Of a stretch of DNA of 9,821 nucleotides, positions 1-6,864 are shown one piece after another. Position 1 is the first letter of the stretch, and every line of letters begins with the position of its first letter. Source of the stretch: Chloroflexota bacterium (GTDB lineage Bacteria; Chloroflexota; Anaerolineae; J102); contig JAADFV010000025.1 of NCBI GenBank assembly GCA_013152695.1, positions 1 to 9,821 of the forward strand, read 5' to 3'. The position numbers and the translations under genes are program-made. The notes under the pieces were generated by a model. It saw nothing but the letters and a program-made list of their open reading frames with translations, searched no databases and was not told the DNA's origin.

Positions 1-24
1 CCTACCATCACCTTCCAGGCGTCA

Positions 25-43
25 GCCGCATCCGTGATGCGGC
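25..43. repeat. Short perfect hairpin
   Basis: GCCGCATC at 25-32 is the exact reverse complement of GATGCGGC at 36-43, leaving a 3-nt loop. No T-run follows on either side. It may be the terminator or 3' structure of a gene lying off the left edge. Frame 3 stays open from the edge to about base 200 and frame 1 to base 123, but neither translation is recognisable, so I do not call a partial gene here. Confidence 0.4.
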
Positions 44-94
44 GCAATACAACGGCACCCTCGTCTTTCCACCATCACAAACACGCACCGCCAA

Positions 95-146
95 GCCCCC
101 TTCGAGGGGGCGCTGTTGTGTAGCCGGGCGGCTTTCAGCCCCCGGC
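95..146 (+). terminator. Tandem GC-rich hairpins upstream of the lipoprotein gene
   Basis: Two hairpins lie back to back. The first pairs GCCCCC (95-100) with GGGGGC (106-111) around the loop TTCGA. The second pairs GCCGGG (123-128) with CCCGGC (141-146) and continues inward with GGC/GCC (130-132 and 138-140) around a TTTCA loop, leaving C129 bulged. Both are strong for their size but neither has a clear T-tract, so intrinsic termination of an upstream transcript is only one reading. They lie upstream of the proposed promoter at 196-208, so they would not be in the lipoprotein mRNA. Confidence 0.4.
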
Positions 147-195
147 AGACTCCATCATTTCTCCACATTTCTTCCAAAAGTCCTCCAAATTTGCT

Positions 196-208
196 TGCTA
201 TGATAGCA
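196..208 (+). promoter_or_regulatory. Extended -10 promoter inside a 13-bp palindrome
   Basis: TATGAT (199-204) matches the -10 consensus at five of six positions and is preceded by TG plus one base, the extended -10 arrangement. No good -35 hexamer is seen at 16-18 bp, which is usual for extended -10 promoters. The same bases form a perfect inverted repeat: TGCTAT, a central G, then ATAGCA. A start of transcription near 210-212 would leave a leader of about 40 nt before the ATG at 252. The palindrome could be an operator, but no known regulator site was recognised. Confidence 0.45.
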
Positions 209-251
209 GCATAACGAACGCAAACAACTCTCTCAACTCTTGGAGGATATG

Positions 252-1145
252 ATGAAACTCTCGAAAGTGCTTACCACCAGTATCGCAGTGGGCCTGCTCG
301 CCCTTACGCTAACCGCTTGCAGCTCCGAAGTCGAAGCATCCGCACCGGCCGAGACACAGCCGGTACAGGCCGCTGTGCCGGTTCAGACCGGAACAGATAT
401 CGCTGCCGCCGCGATGCCAGCAATGCAGGCCAGCGACGATCTCAATGAAGATGAAATCGCAGATATGCTCTACATGCGGGAAGAAGAAAAACTCGCCCGT
501 GACGTCTATATCACCTTAAATGAGCAATGGGATCAGCCGGTCTTCCAAAATATCAGCAAGGCCGAACAGCAACACATGGACGCTGTCCTTACCTTGCTGG
601 AACGCTACGAAATCAGTGACCCGGCCCTTGGGCAAGATGTCGGCCAGTTCACCAATCCCGAACTGCAACAGCTTTACGATGAACTTGTGGCCACAGGTAG
701 CCAATCCTTAGCTGATGCCCTCAAAGTGGGGGCTGCCATCGAGGAAATTGATATCCTCGACTTGGAAAAGAGCATCGCTGATACAGAAAATGCAGACATC
801 CAGCAAGTATACGAGTATCTGAAGTCGGGATCCGAGAACCATCTTAGAGCCTTCACTTCTACCCTCGAGCGCCAAACGGGCGAAACCTACTCACCGCAGT
901 ATCTGGAACAGAGTGCCTATGACGCCATCCTGGCTGGTTCCAACGGCGGACATGGCAATGGCCAGGGTGGCCAGGGGCATGGCAACGGTCAAGGTAGCCA
1001 GGGCCAGAATGGTCACGGCCAAAGTGGTCACGGTCAGGGCGGACACGGCCAGGGCGGACATGGTCAGGGCAGTCACGGCCAGGGTGGACATGGCCAGGGC
1101 AGTCATGGTGAAGGCACCCAGGAGTGCTTGAATAGCAACAGCTAA
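252..1145 (+). CDS. DUF2202 ferritin-like lipoprotein with His/Gly-rich repeat tail
   Basis: The 297-aa product begins with a lipoprotein signal peptide ending in lipobox LTAC, with lipidation expected at Cys23. A low-complexity Ala/Pro linker follows (about 24-60). Residues 64-227 match the DUF2202 family as I know it: the EEEKLARDVY helix (77-86), an ExxH pair in AEQQH (E105, H108), acidic E164/E165, and NHLRAF near H197. These Glu/His positions suit a ferritin-like diiron four-helix bundle. Residues 231-288 are Gly, Gln and His rich, with seven GHGQG-like pentads that place His at every fifth residue (255 to 285). Cys292 lies near the C-terminus. I chose ATG 252 because GGAGG at 242-246 then has 5-nt spacing; ATG 249 is too close, and TTG 240 overlaps the GGAGG. 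The gene appears monocistronic. Role is unproven: metal binding or oxidation outside the membrane is the likeliest inference. Confidence 0.85.
   Translation: MKLSKVLTTSIAVGLLALTLTACSSEVEASAPAETQPVQAAVPVQTGTDIAAAAMPAMQASDDLNEDEIADMLYMREEEKLARDVYITLNEQWDQPVFQNISKAEQQHMDAVLTLLERYEISDPALGQDVGQFTNPELQQLYDELVATGSQSLADALKVGAAIEEIDILDLEKSIADTENADIQQVYEYLKSGSENHLRAFTSTLERQTGETYSPQYLEQSAYDAILAGSNGGHGNGQGGQGHGNGQGSQGQNGHGQSGHGQGGHGQGGHGQGSHGQGGHGQGSHGEGTQECLNSNS
1011..1115 (+). repeat. Seven 15-bp tandem repeats encoding GHGQG pentads
   Basis: Seven consecutive 15-bp units of the form GGnCAyGGyCAGGGC encode pentapeptides with consensus [G/S]HGQ[G/S]; the last has E in place of Q. Units differ mainly at third positions and in the first codon (GGT, GGA or AGT), so the peptide pattern is better kept than the DNA. 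A looser array of the same composition precedes it (about 942-1010, with GHGNGQG twice). The unit length is a multiple of three, so copy-number change would not shift the frame. Confidence 0.9.
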
Positions 1146-1165
1146 CCATCTTCCCACCACTTGCG

Positions 1166-1191
1166 GGGCCGGAGTGCAAGCGCTCCGGCCC
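1166..1191 (+). terminator. Hairpin terminator after the lipoprotein gene
   Basis: GGGCCGGAG (1166-1174) pairs perfectly with CTCCGGCCC (1183-1191) around the loop TGCAAGCG. It lies 20 nt after the stop codon. The following bases (TCTCATCATGAG) are only mildly T-rich, so termination may be incomplete or need Rho. It separates the lipoprotein unit from the cytochrome operon, which has its own promoter candidate downstream. Confidence 0.65.
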
Positions 1192-1240
1192 TCTCATCAT
1201 GAGATGCTCGACTTGTCGCCGTTTCGTGTCAGACCCTGCA

Positions 1241-1248
1241 GCTATGAT
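1241..1248 (+). promoter_or_regulatory. Candidate -10 element for the cytochrome operon
   Basis: GCTATGAT contains TATGAT (1243-1248), a 5/6 match to the -10 consensus, and is followed by an A-rich stretch suited to melting. No clear -35 is seen. It lies after the terminator hairpin and about 100 nt before the cytochrome b start, giving a leader of roughly 95 nt. The same octamer precedes two other transcription units in this window. Confidence 0.35.
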
Positions 1249-1349
1249 CTAAAACAGCGCGGGAAAGGTGGTACATCGACTCACACAGACAAAATGTTTT
1301 TCGTCTTGCATCATCGCCAGAATCTTATTTTACCTGAGGAAACTGAGCT

Positions 1350-2690
1350 ATGTCTGAATCGCGCCTAAACCTGAAAAATCGTATTTTCTATCAAACGGGG
1401 AGTAGCAGTGACGACCGCAGTCGCATGCGGGCAGTGATGAACAACCTGATCCTGCATTTACACCCGACAAAAGTGCCAGCCTCAGCCCTACGTATTTCCT
1501 ATACCTGGGGTCTGGGCGGACTTTCTACCCTGCTGGCTCTGGTTCTCATCGTTACAGGCGTCCTCCTCATGTTCCGCTACGACGCCAGTGTCGAGCGAGC
1601 CTACACCAGTATCCAATATCTGGAAACCCAGGTCCAATTTGGCTCTTTGTTGCGGGCAATACATCACTGGGCAGGCAATCTCCTCATCATCACAGTCTTT
1701 TTGCACATGCTACGTGTTCTGTTTACCGGTTCTTACAAAAAAGGGCGTAGCACCAACTGGTTGGTGGGAATCTTCTTGTTATTATTGGTCATATCCTTCA
1801 ATTTTACCGGATATTTACTCCCCTGGGACCAACTCGCCTATTGGGCCATCACCGTGGGAACAAGCCTTCTGGCCTATATTCCCCTGATCGGCAACAGCAT
1901 AAGTCACTTTCTCCTGGCCGGGCCAGAAGTGGGGCAAGGAGCATTGCGCAACTTTTATGCCATCCACGTGGCTGTATTGCCTGCTACTCTAATTCTGGCC
2001 ATGTCCTATCACTTTTGGAAAGTACGTAAGGATGGCGGTATCTCCCAACCGGAGCAGGCGAAAAAAACACCCCGCCTCACAACCATTCCCCATTTGGTCC
2101 AGATCGAACTGGCGGCAGCGGTAGCGCTCCTCACGGCTCTCATCCTCTGGGCGATGGCCGTACCGGCGCCCCTCGAGGCTCTTGCTAACCCGGCCCATCC
2201 TCCTAACCCGGCCAAAGCCGCCTGGTATTTCATGGGCTTGCAAGAGTTGCTACTGCACATGCACCCTCTGGCAACCCTTTTATTGCCTACCCTCATCCTC
2301 TTCGCCTTGGCCCTTCTCCCCTTCTGGGATAAAGAAGATTCTGACATCGGTGTCTATTTTCGATCGGCCGTAGGTAAACGTGTAGCGGCAGTTGCAGCCT
2401 TGTTAGGTTTGATCTTGCCCCCTGTGCTCATCATCCTGGATGAATGGTGGTGGGATTTGCCGGGCTGGCTGCCAACCTGGCCCACTGTCATCTCCAATGG
2501 TCTCATCCCACTTCTCCTTACTCTCGCCGGCCTGGCTGCAATTTACGAAGGATTCCGGCGCGGTATGCGTGCCAATCGGAGTGAGTCTTTGTTAGGACTG
2601 TTTACCTTTCTATTCGTCAGTTTGATTGTGATGACCATCGTCGGCATCTTCTTCCGCGGTGCCAACATGGCTCTGGTCTGGCCCTGGTAA
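1350..2690 (+). CDS. Cytochrome b (fused b6/subunit IV type) of a quinol:cytochrome c oxidoreductase
   Basis: The 446-aa membrane protein is the quinone-binding subunit of a Rieske/cytochrome b complex. Heme ligands are visible as H105/H119 (13 residues between) in helix B and H206/H221 (14 between) in helix D; the 14-residue spacing is b6f-like rather than mitochondrial bc1-like. PWDQ (158-161) marks the Qo side of helix C. The subunit IV half follows in the same chain. In place of the PEWY motif it has AAWY (290-293) within NPAKAAWYF, close to the variants seen in menaquinol-linked enzymes. Hydrophobic segments lie near 55-74, 107-125, 136-156, 204-223, 250-270, 307-326, 344-363, 380-400 and 414-435, so two appear to extend beyond helix G. 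The start has GAGGA at 1336-1340, 9 nt upstream; a later start at Met26 or Met30 would also keep all helices. The gene opens the operon, and the Rieske gene begins 18 nt after its stop. Confidence 0.93.
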   Translation: MSESRLNLKNRIFYQTGSSSDDRSRMRAVMNNLILHLHPTKVPASALRISYTWGLGGLSTLLALVLIVTGVLLMFRYDASVERAYTSIQYLETQVQFGSLLRAIHHWAGNLLIITVFLHMLRVLFTGSYKKGRSTNWLVGIFLLLLVISFNFTGYLLPWDQLAYWAITVGTSLLAYIPLIGNSISHFLLAGPEVGQGALRNFYAIHVAVLPATLILAMSYHFWKVRKDGGISQPEQAKKTPRLTTIPHLVQIELAAAVALLTALILWAMAVPAPLEALANPAHPPNPAKAAWYFMGLQELLLHMHPLATLLLPTLILFALALLPFWDKEDSDIGVYFRSAVGKRVAAVAALLGLILPPVLIILDEWWWDLPGWLPTWPTVISNGLIPLLLTLAGLAAIYEGFRRGMRANRSESLLGLFTFLFVSLIVMTIVGIFFRGANMALVWPW

Positions 2691-2708
2691 TCATGGAGGA
2701 AATTCACT

Positions 2709-3230
2709 ATGAAATCATCTTCTCCCACAAGACAAAAAACACTCACCGCAAGCGGCGGTCAGGAAATCAGCCGGCGTAACTTTCTCAAACTCGGTGCCGA
2801 AGTTCTGGGCGCCCTGGCCTTGCTGGAAATCGTCGGCGCCAGCCTCATCTTTCTGGAACCGCGAAGCCTGGAGGGTGAGTTTGGCGGTGTCGTCACCGCT
2901 GGTGCTGTCGATAGTTTTCCTGCCGGCTCAATCACCGAATTTCCTGCAGGACGGTTCTTCCTCATCCGCAGTGATGACGGCGGCTTTCTTGCCGTCTACC
3001 GGCGGTGTACGCATCTCGGCTGCTCTGTCAGCTGGGAGCCTGATCAAAACCAATTCGTCTGTCCCTGCCATGGCTCGCACTTCGATTTCTATGGCGATGT
3101 CGAAAATCCCCCTGCGCCCCGCGCCCTCGATACTTTCGCCGTACTGATCGAGGATGGGCAGGTGAAAGTCGATACTTCCCGCCCCCAAACTCGTGACGAA
3201 TTTGAAGCCACCCAGCTCGTTTATGCCTAG
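2709..3230 (+). CDS. Rieske [2Fe-2S] iron-sulfur protein of the cytochrome bc-type complex
   Basis: The 173-aa protein carries the high-potential Rieske cluster that takes an electron from quinol at the Qo site of the neighbouring cytochrome b and passes it to cytochrome c. Both cluster boxes are intact: CTHLGC (100-105) and CPCHGS (118-123). By family knowledge the iron ligands are C100, H102, C118 and H121, and C105/C120 form the stabilising disulfide. The N-terminus carries a twin-arginine stretch, SRRNFLKL (21-28), before one hydrophobic segment (about 30-49), as in Tat-exported Rieske proteins with an uncleaved anchor. GGAGGA at 2695-2700 lies 8 nt before the ATG. The TAG stop overlaps the Shine-Dalgarno sequence of the next gene, so translation is likely coupled. 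Length is normal for the family. Confidence 0.95.
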   Translation: MKSSSPTRQKTLTASGGQEISRRNFLKLGAEVLGALALLEIVGASLIFLEPRSLEGEFGGVVTAGAVDSFPAGSITEFPAGRFFLIRSDDGGFLAVYRRCTHLGCSVSWEPDQNQFVCPCHGSHFDFYGDVENPPAPRALDTFAVLIEDGQVKVDTSRPQTRDEFEATQLVYA

Positions 3231-3241
3231 GAGAATACCCA

Positions 3242-4726
3242 ATGAATAAATATCTTCTCATCACCTTGATTTCACTATTGATTCTAGCTGTGGCACTTCC
3301 TCTTTATGGCTGGCTCGAACCCGACCGTATGGAAAACGCCCAGGCAGACTTGCGTCAGCAATTTGTCTCTGACGCAGCTTTGCTATATGTCGAAAACTGC
3401 GCGGTCTGCCACGGCGCCTCAGGTGAAGGCATCGGCGCCACGCCTCCCCTCGCTAGTGAGGGAATCCGTACCGCTGACTACGATTTCCTCTTCAAAACCA
3501 TCGCCCGTGGCCGCTATAACACCGCTATGACGGGATGGAGTGAAGAGGAAGGAGGCATTTTCAACGACTACGAAATCCAGGAACTGGTAGCCTTTCTCCG
3601 CTATGTCGATTGGGATCAAGTCAGCGAGATTGCTGCTCAGCAAGGTCTTATCCCTCCCACCCTACCCGTCCCCGACGTCAACGATGACTTCCTGGCGCAG
3701 GTGGCAGCCCTGGCGCCCGAGGGTGAAACCTGGGCGCGTGGCATCAATCTCTACGCCCAGAATTGTACGACTTGTCATGGCGTCAACGGTGAAGGTAGCA
3801 GCCTTGCCCCCGCCCTCAATACGGACGAACTGCGAGCCATGAGTAGCGACGACCTCACTCGCACCATCCGCGACGGTGTGCCCAACACGATGATGGCTTC
3901 CTGGGATGGCCAACTCAGCGCCGAAGAAATTACCGACATCGTCAGCTTTTTGCAGAACTGGGACAAAATCAACGAAGCCGGTCTGCAACTAACACCACCC
4001 GCCCCTATCCATATTGACATCAATAATCCTGAAGAAATGCTGGCTCTGGGCGAACAGCTTTATAACACCACTTGCGCCGTCTGTCATGGTGACAACGGCA
4101 GCGGTGGCACCGGCCCAGTGCTCAATAGCCAACAGATTCTCTCCCGTAAGAGTGATGAAGATATCCGCAACACGATCATTTACGGGCCTCACCGCCCCGG
4201 CTCGATCATGCCTGCTTTTGGCGACCGTCTTACCTCGGTCGAAGTCGATGCCATCGTACAATATGTGCGGGCGTGGGAACCTACAGCACCCTGGGTCGAG
4301 AATCCTCGTGGCAGTGCTCAAGGGGGTGGACCACCCTGGCTACGCGCCACTCCCGACGCCGAGAATCCCATCGTACCGGGACAGGCAAGAGGCCGGGGTC
4401 CGCGTTGGGCCCGGGATCAGGAAAGCAGCACGGAACCGGTAGTGGCAGAACAAGGACCGACGCTCTCCTTCCAGGGCACAGTGATCAGTGTGGAAGACAA
4501 CCTTCTCACCTTTAGTGATGAGGCCGGCAACCAACACGAAGCCATGCTGGGCCCACCCTGGTTCTGGTCTGAGAATGGTATCGAACTGAATACGGGCGAT
4601 CCCATTACCCTCGAAGGTTTCGAATCCCCTGATCACATGGAAGTCAACTGGATCGAAAACAAACGTACAGGCCAGCGCCTGGAGCTACGAACGGCGGATG
4701 GCACACCGGTCTGGCTCAGTCAATAA
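3242..4726 (+). CDS. Membrane-anchored triheme cytochrome c with an extra C-terminal domain
   Basis: The 494-aa protein starts with one hydrophobic segment (about 5-24), probably an uncleaved anchor that leaves the rest outside the membrane. Three tandem class I cytochrome c domains follow, each with a CxxCH heme site: CAVCH (53-57), CTTCH (175-179) and CAVCH (278-282). Candidate distal Met ligands are M96, M217/M218 and M323; the last sits in a classic IMPAFG context. A Pro/Gly/Arg-rich linker (about 349-403) leads to a separate domain at about 405-494 that is beta-rich in appearance and contains LGPPWFW (436-442). I do not recognise it securely; a small OB-fold-like domain is a guess. As third gene of the operon it probably does the job of cytochrome c1/f and its downstream carrier. 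AGGAGA at 3229-3234 lies 7 nt before the ATG. The gene ends in tandem TAA stops. Confidence 0.9.
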   Translation: MNKYLLITLISLLILAVALPLYGWLEPDRMENAQADLRQQFVSDAALLYVENCAVCHGASGEGIGATPPLASEGIRTADYDFLFKTIARGRYNTAMTGWSEEEGGIFNDYEIQELVAFLRYVDWDQVSEIAAQQGLIPPTLPVPDVNDDFLAQVAALAPEGETWARGINLYAQNCTTCHGVNGEGSSLAPALNTDELRAMSSDDLTRTIRDGVPNTMMASWDGQLSAEEITDIVSFLQNWDKINEAGLQLTPPAPIHIDINNPEEMLALGEQLYNTTCAVCHGDNGSGGTGPVLNSQQILSRKSDEDIRNTIIYGPHRPGSIMPAFGDRLTSVEVDAIVQYVRAWEPTAPWVENPRGSAQGGGPPWLRATPDAENPIVPGQARGRGPRWARDQESSTEPVVAEQGPTLSFQGTVISVEDNLLTFSDEAGNQHEAMLGPPWFWSENGIELNTGDPITLEGFESPDHMEVNWIENKRTGQRLELRTADGTPVWLSQ

Positions 4727-4737
4727 TAAGGTAAAGT

Positions 4738-4770
4738 CACGTGGTGCGTGCATGTTTCACGCACCACGTG
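4738..4770. terminator. Bidirectional terminator between convergent operons
   Basis: CACGTGGTGCGTG (4738-4750) pairs perfectly with CACGCACCACGTG (4758-4770) around the loop CATGTTT, a 13-bp stem. Weaker pairing continues into the flanks. It fits exactly between the cytochrome c stop (4726) and the kinase stop (4772-4774), so it can end both transcripts. On the minus strand the stem is followed by ACTTTACCTTATTATT, which is T-rich; the plus side lacks a T-run. It probably acts better for the kinase operon. Confidence 0.8.
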
Positions 4771-4771
4771 C

Positions 4772-6124
4772 TTACACCACTGGAATCGTAAACCAGAACT
4801 GACTCCCCTGCCCTGGCTCGCTTTGTACACCGATTTTACCGCCTTGCGCTTCCACTAACTCCTTGGCAATAGCCAGGCCCAGTCCCGAACCGCCTTTTTC
4901 CCGGGAACGGGAACTCTCGGCCCGCCAGAAACGATCGAAAATATGGGCCTGTGCCTCTACCGATAATCCCGGACCCGTATCGGCTACAATCACCCGTACG
5001 TACGGCCTTTCCCCTTCGTCCGAGATGACTTCGGCCTCCACACGTATACGACCCCCGGCCGGCGTGTAACGCAAGGCATTGCCGATCAGGTTGTAGAGAA
5101 CCTGGCGCAGCCGATCACCATCACCCACCACTGCCGGCAGTTCTTCGGGAATATTTGCTTCTAACCTGATATTGCTGGCACGTGCTGCGTCCTGAAATAC
5201 TTCGACGGCCCCTGCGATCAACTCTACTGAATCAAGCTCGGTTAAATTAAGGCTCAGTTGACCTGCATCCGCCTGCGTCAGTGCCCTTAAATCATCGATC
5301 AAACGCTTAAGAGTGAGCGTTTGGTCATAAACCTGAGCGATTTCATCCTTGGTCAAGGGATAAACATCATCAAGCAGCGCCTGAAGATTTCCCTGAATGA
5401 CCGTAAGCGGTGTTCGTAGCTCATGGGCAATATCGGCCACCATCTTTTGTCGGGCTGCTTCCGCTTCTTGCAGTGCCTTTGCCATCTCGTTAAATGCTGC
5501 TGCCACTTCCGATACTTCTTGAGTGCCGTTCACCTGCAAACGTTGGCTCAAATCGCCTTGAGAGATGCGCCGGGCAGCCTGGGCCAGGCGATTGAGAGGC
5601 GCCGACACCCCCCGCGCGATAACCAATCCCAGGAGAATGCCCAAGATTGCGGCGGCGATGCCAGCCTCGAGCAAGGCGTGAGAAATCAGATTCAAGAATG
5701 CTTGTTCCGAGGCGCCCTGTCCTGCACCAGCAGAGACGATGTAAAGATAGCCCACAGTCTTCCCCCCACTACGAATAGGGATGGCCTCAGAACGTTGTTT
5801 GGAACTCAGTAGCTGCCACTGGCCCGTCTCGTCATACTGAACCACGCCCTCTGCATCGGCGAGAATACGCTTGGGTGCTCCCCACCGCTTGCCCTGTCCC
5901 TTCCCCCCTTGCGTATCGAACACCTTGCTTACTCCCTCCCAGCCTTGATGCTCCTGGTAATAGGTGGTAAGGGCAGTCAAGAGGGCGTCATCTGTTTGGC
6001 TATGGACGAGGTATTGCCGAAAACCACTGCTCACGCGGGTGTTCGCCAGCCAGCCGGCGACCAGGAGACCCAGCAAGGATATCAGGGCAAAGGCCAGGCT
6101 CAGACGCACCCAAAGCTTATTCAT
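4772..6124 (-). CDS. HAMP-domain sensor histidine kinase (BaeS/PhoR-like)
   Basis: The 450-aa kinase has a first membrane helix (about 7-27), an extracytoplasmic region of about 120 residues, and a second helix (about 151-171). The sensor region contains a PAS/Cache-like stretch with [13 protein letters not shown] (86-98) and [13 protein letters not shown] (115-127). A HAMP linker follows (about 172-224). The catalytic core is complete: phospho-acceptor H234 in HELRTPL, N-box residues N345/N349, G1 box DTGPGLS (382-388), F-box FDRFW (396-400) and G2 box GGSGLGLAI (411-419). The sensor region has no Cys and only two or three His, so nothing visible points to direct heme or metal sensing; its ligand is unknown. 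The ATG shares one base with the regulator's TAA (TAATG), preceded by AGGTG, so the two are translationally coupled. It converges on the cytochrome operon, but regulation of that operon is only a guess from position. Confidence 0.93.
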   Translation of the reverse strand: MNKLWVRLSLAFALISLLGLLVAGWLANTRVSSGFRQYLVHSQTDDALLTALTTYYQEHQGWEGVSKVFDTQGGKGQGKRWGAPKRILADAEGVVQYDETGQWQLLSSKQRSEAIPIRSGGKTVGYLYIVSAGAGQGASEQAFLNLISHALLEAGIAAAILGILLGLVIARGVSAPLNRLAQAARRISQGDLSQRLQVNGTQEVSEVAAAFNEMAKALQEAEAARQKMVADIAHELRTPLTVIQGNLQALLDDVYPLTKDEIAQVYDQTLTLKRLIDDLRALTQADAGQLSLNLTELDSVELIAGAVEVFQDAARASNIRLEANIPEELPAVVGDGDRLRQVLYNLIGNALRYTPAGGRIRVEAEVISDEGERPYVRVIVADTGPGLSVEAQAHIFDRFWRAESSRSREKGGSGLGLAIAKELVEAQGGKIGVQSEPGQGSQFWFTIPVV

Positions 6125-6816
6125 TATTCACCTACCAGGCGATAGCCTACGCCGTAGACGGTCTCAATGTAACCCGGTTGTCCCGGCGTTAGAGGTATTT
6201 TTTTGCGCAGATTCTTGATATGACTGTCGACCGTGCGTTCCATACCTTCGTAAGCATAACCCAGGCTTTTATCGATCATCTCCATACGCGTAAAGGCGCG
6301 GCCAGGATTTCGTAAAAGGAGATGGAGTAAGGAGAATTCGGTAGGGGTCAGATCGATGTTTTGACCGTGAAAACTGAGCGTATGCTGGTCGGGATCAAGG
6401 CGCAAATCACCCACTTGCAGGATACGGCTGGCCGTGGCCGTACCCTGAACCCGACGCAGCACAGCACGGATACGTGCCACTACCTCACGGGGATTGAATG
6501 GTTTGGGAATGTAATCATCGGCGCCGATTTCCAGTCCGATAATCTTGTCGGTATCTTCGACTTGGGCCGTAAGCATGATGATCGGTGTTGCCTGCAGATG
6601 CTCGTCAGAACGTACAATACGCGTGATCTCCCAACCATCGCGGCCGGGAAGCATCAAGTCGAGGACGACCAGATCAGGGCGTTGGCTGCGGATTTCTTGC
6701 AAGGCACTATCGCCGTCAAAGGCTACATAGACCTCGAAACCGGCTTTTTCTAAGTAAGAACGGAGTAAACGTACGATTTGTTTATCGTCATCGACAACTA
6801 GAATACGTGAAGACAT
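6124..6816 (-). CDS. OmpR/PhoB-family response regulator
   Basis: The 230-aa regulator is the cognate partner of the adjoining kinase. The receiver domain (about 4-120) has the acidic pocket D9-D11, phospho-acceptor D53 in LDLMLP, T83 and K105 in the KPF motif, all intact. The C-terminal winged-helix DNA-binding domain (about 133-228) shows [13 protein letters not shown] (156-168), the recognition-helix segment [13 protein letters not shown] (195-207) and the wing VYGVGYRL (220-227), typical of PhoB/OmpR proteins. The start is fixed by sequence: an in-frame TAA lies two codons upstream, and the receiver begins directly after Met1. There is no recognisable Shine-Dalgarno sequence before this ATG, unlike the other main genes here. 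The gene is first in a two-gene operon read toward the cytochrome operon. The genes it controls cannot be told from sequence. Confidence 0.95.
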   Translation of the reverse strand: MSSRILVVDDDKQIVRLLRSYLEKAGFEVYVAFDGDSALQEIRSQRPDLVVLDLMLPGRDGWEITRIVRSDEHLQATPIIMLTAQVEDTDKIIGLEIGADDYIPKPFNPREVVARIRAVLRRVQGTATASRILQVGDLRLDPDQHTLSFHGQNIDLTPTEFSLLHLLLRNPGRAFTRMEMIDKSLGYAYEGMERTVDSHIKNLRKKIPLTPGQPGYIETVYGVGYRLVGE

Positions 6817-6864
6817 TGTTTAGGGAGCAGTGAGTAGGAAGTAAGGGGACTCGGTATGTGACGA

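Noticed and set aside
1..200. Partial gene entering from the left edge
   Set aside because: Two frames are open from the edge (to about 123 and 200) but neither translation is recognisable and the region contains three hairpins, so a coding call is not supported.
240..251. TTG or first ATG as start of the lipoprotein gene
   Set aside because: TTG 240 overlaps the GGAGG itself and ATG 249 is only 2 nt from it. ATG 252 has proper spacing and gives a normal lipoprotein signal peptide.
859..1200. Long minus-strand frames opposite the His/Gly tail
   Set aside because: They are by-products of the GC-rich 15-bp repeat on the coding strand; the translations are low-complexity and have no start signal.
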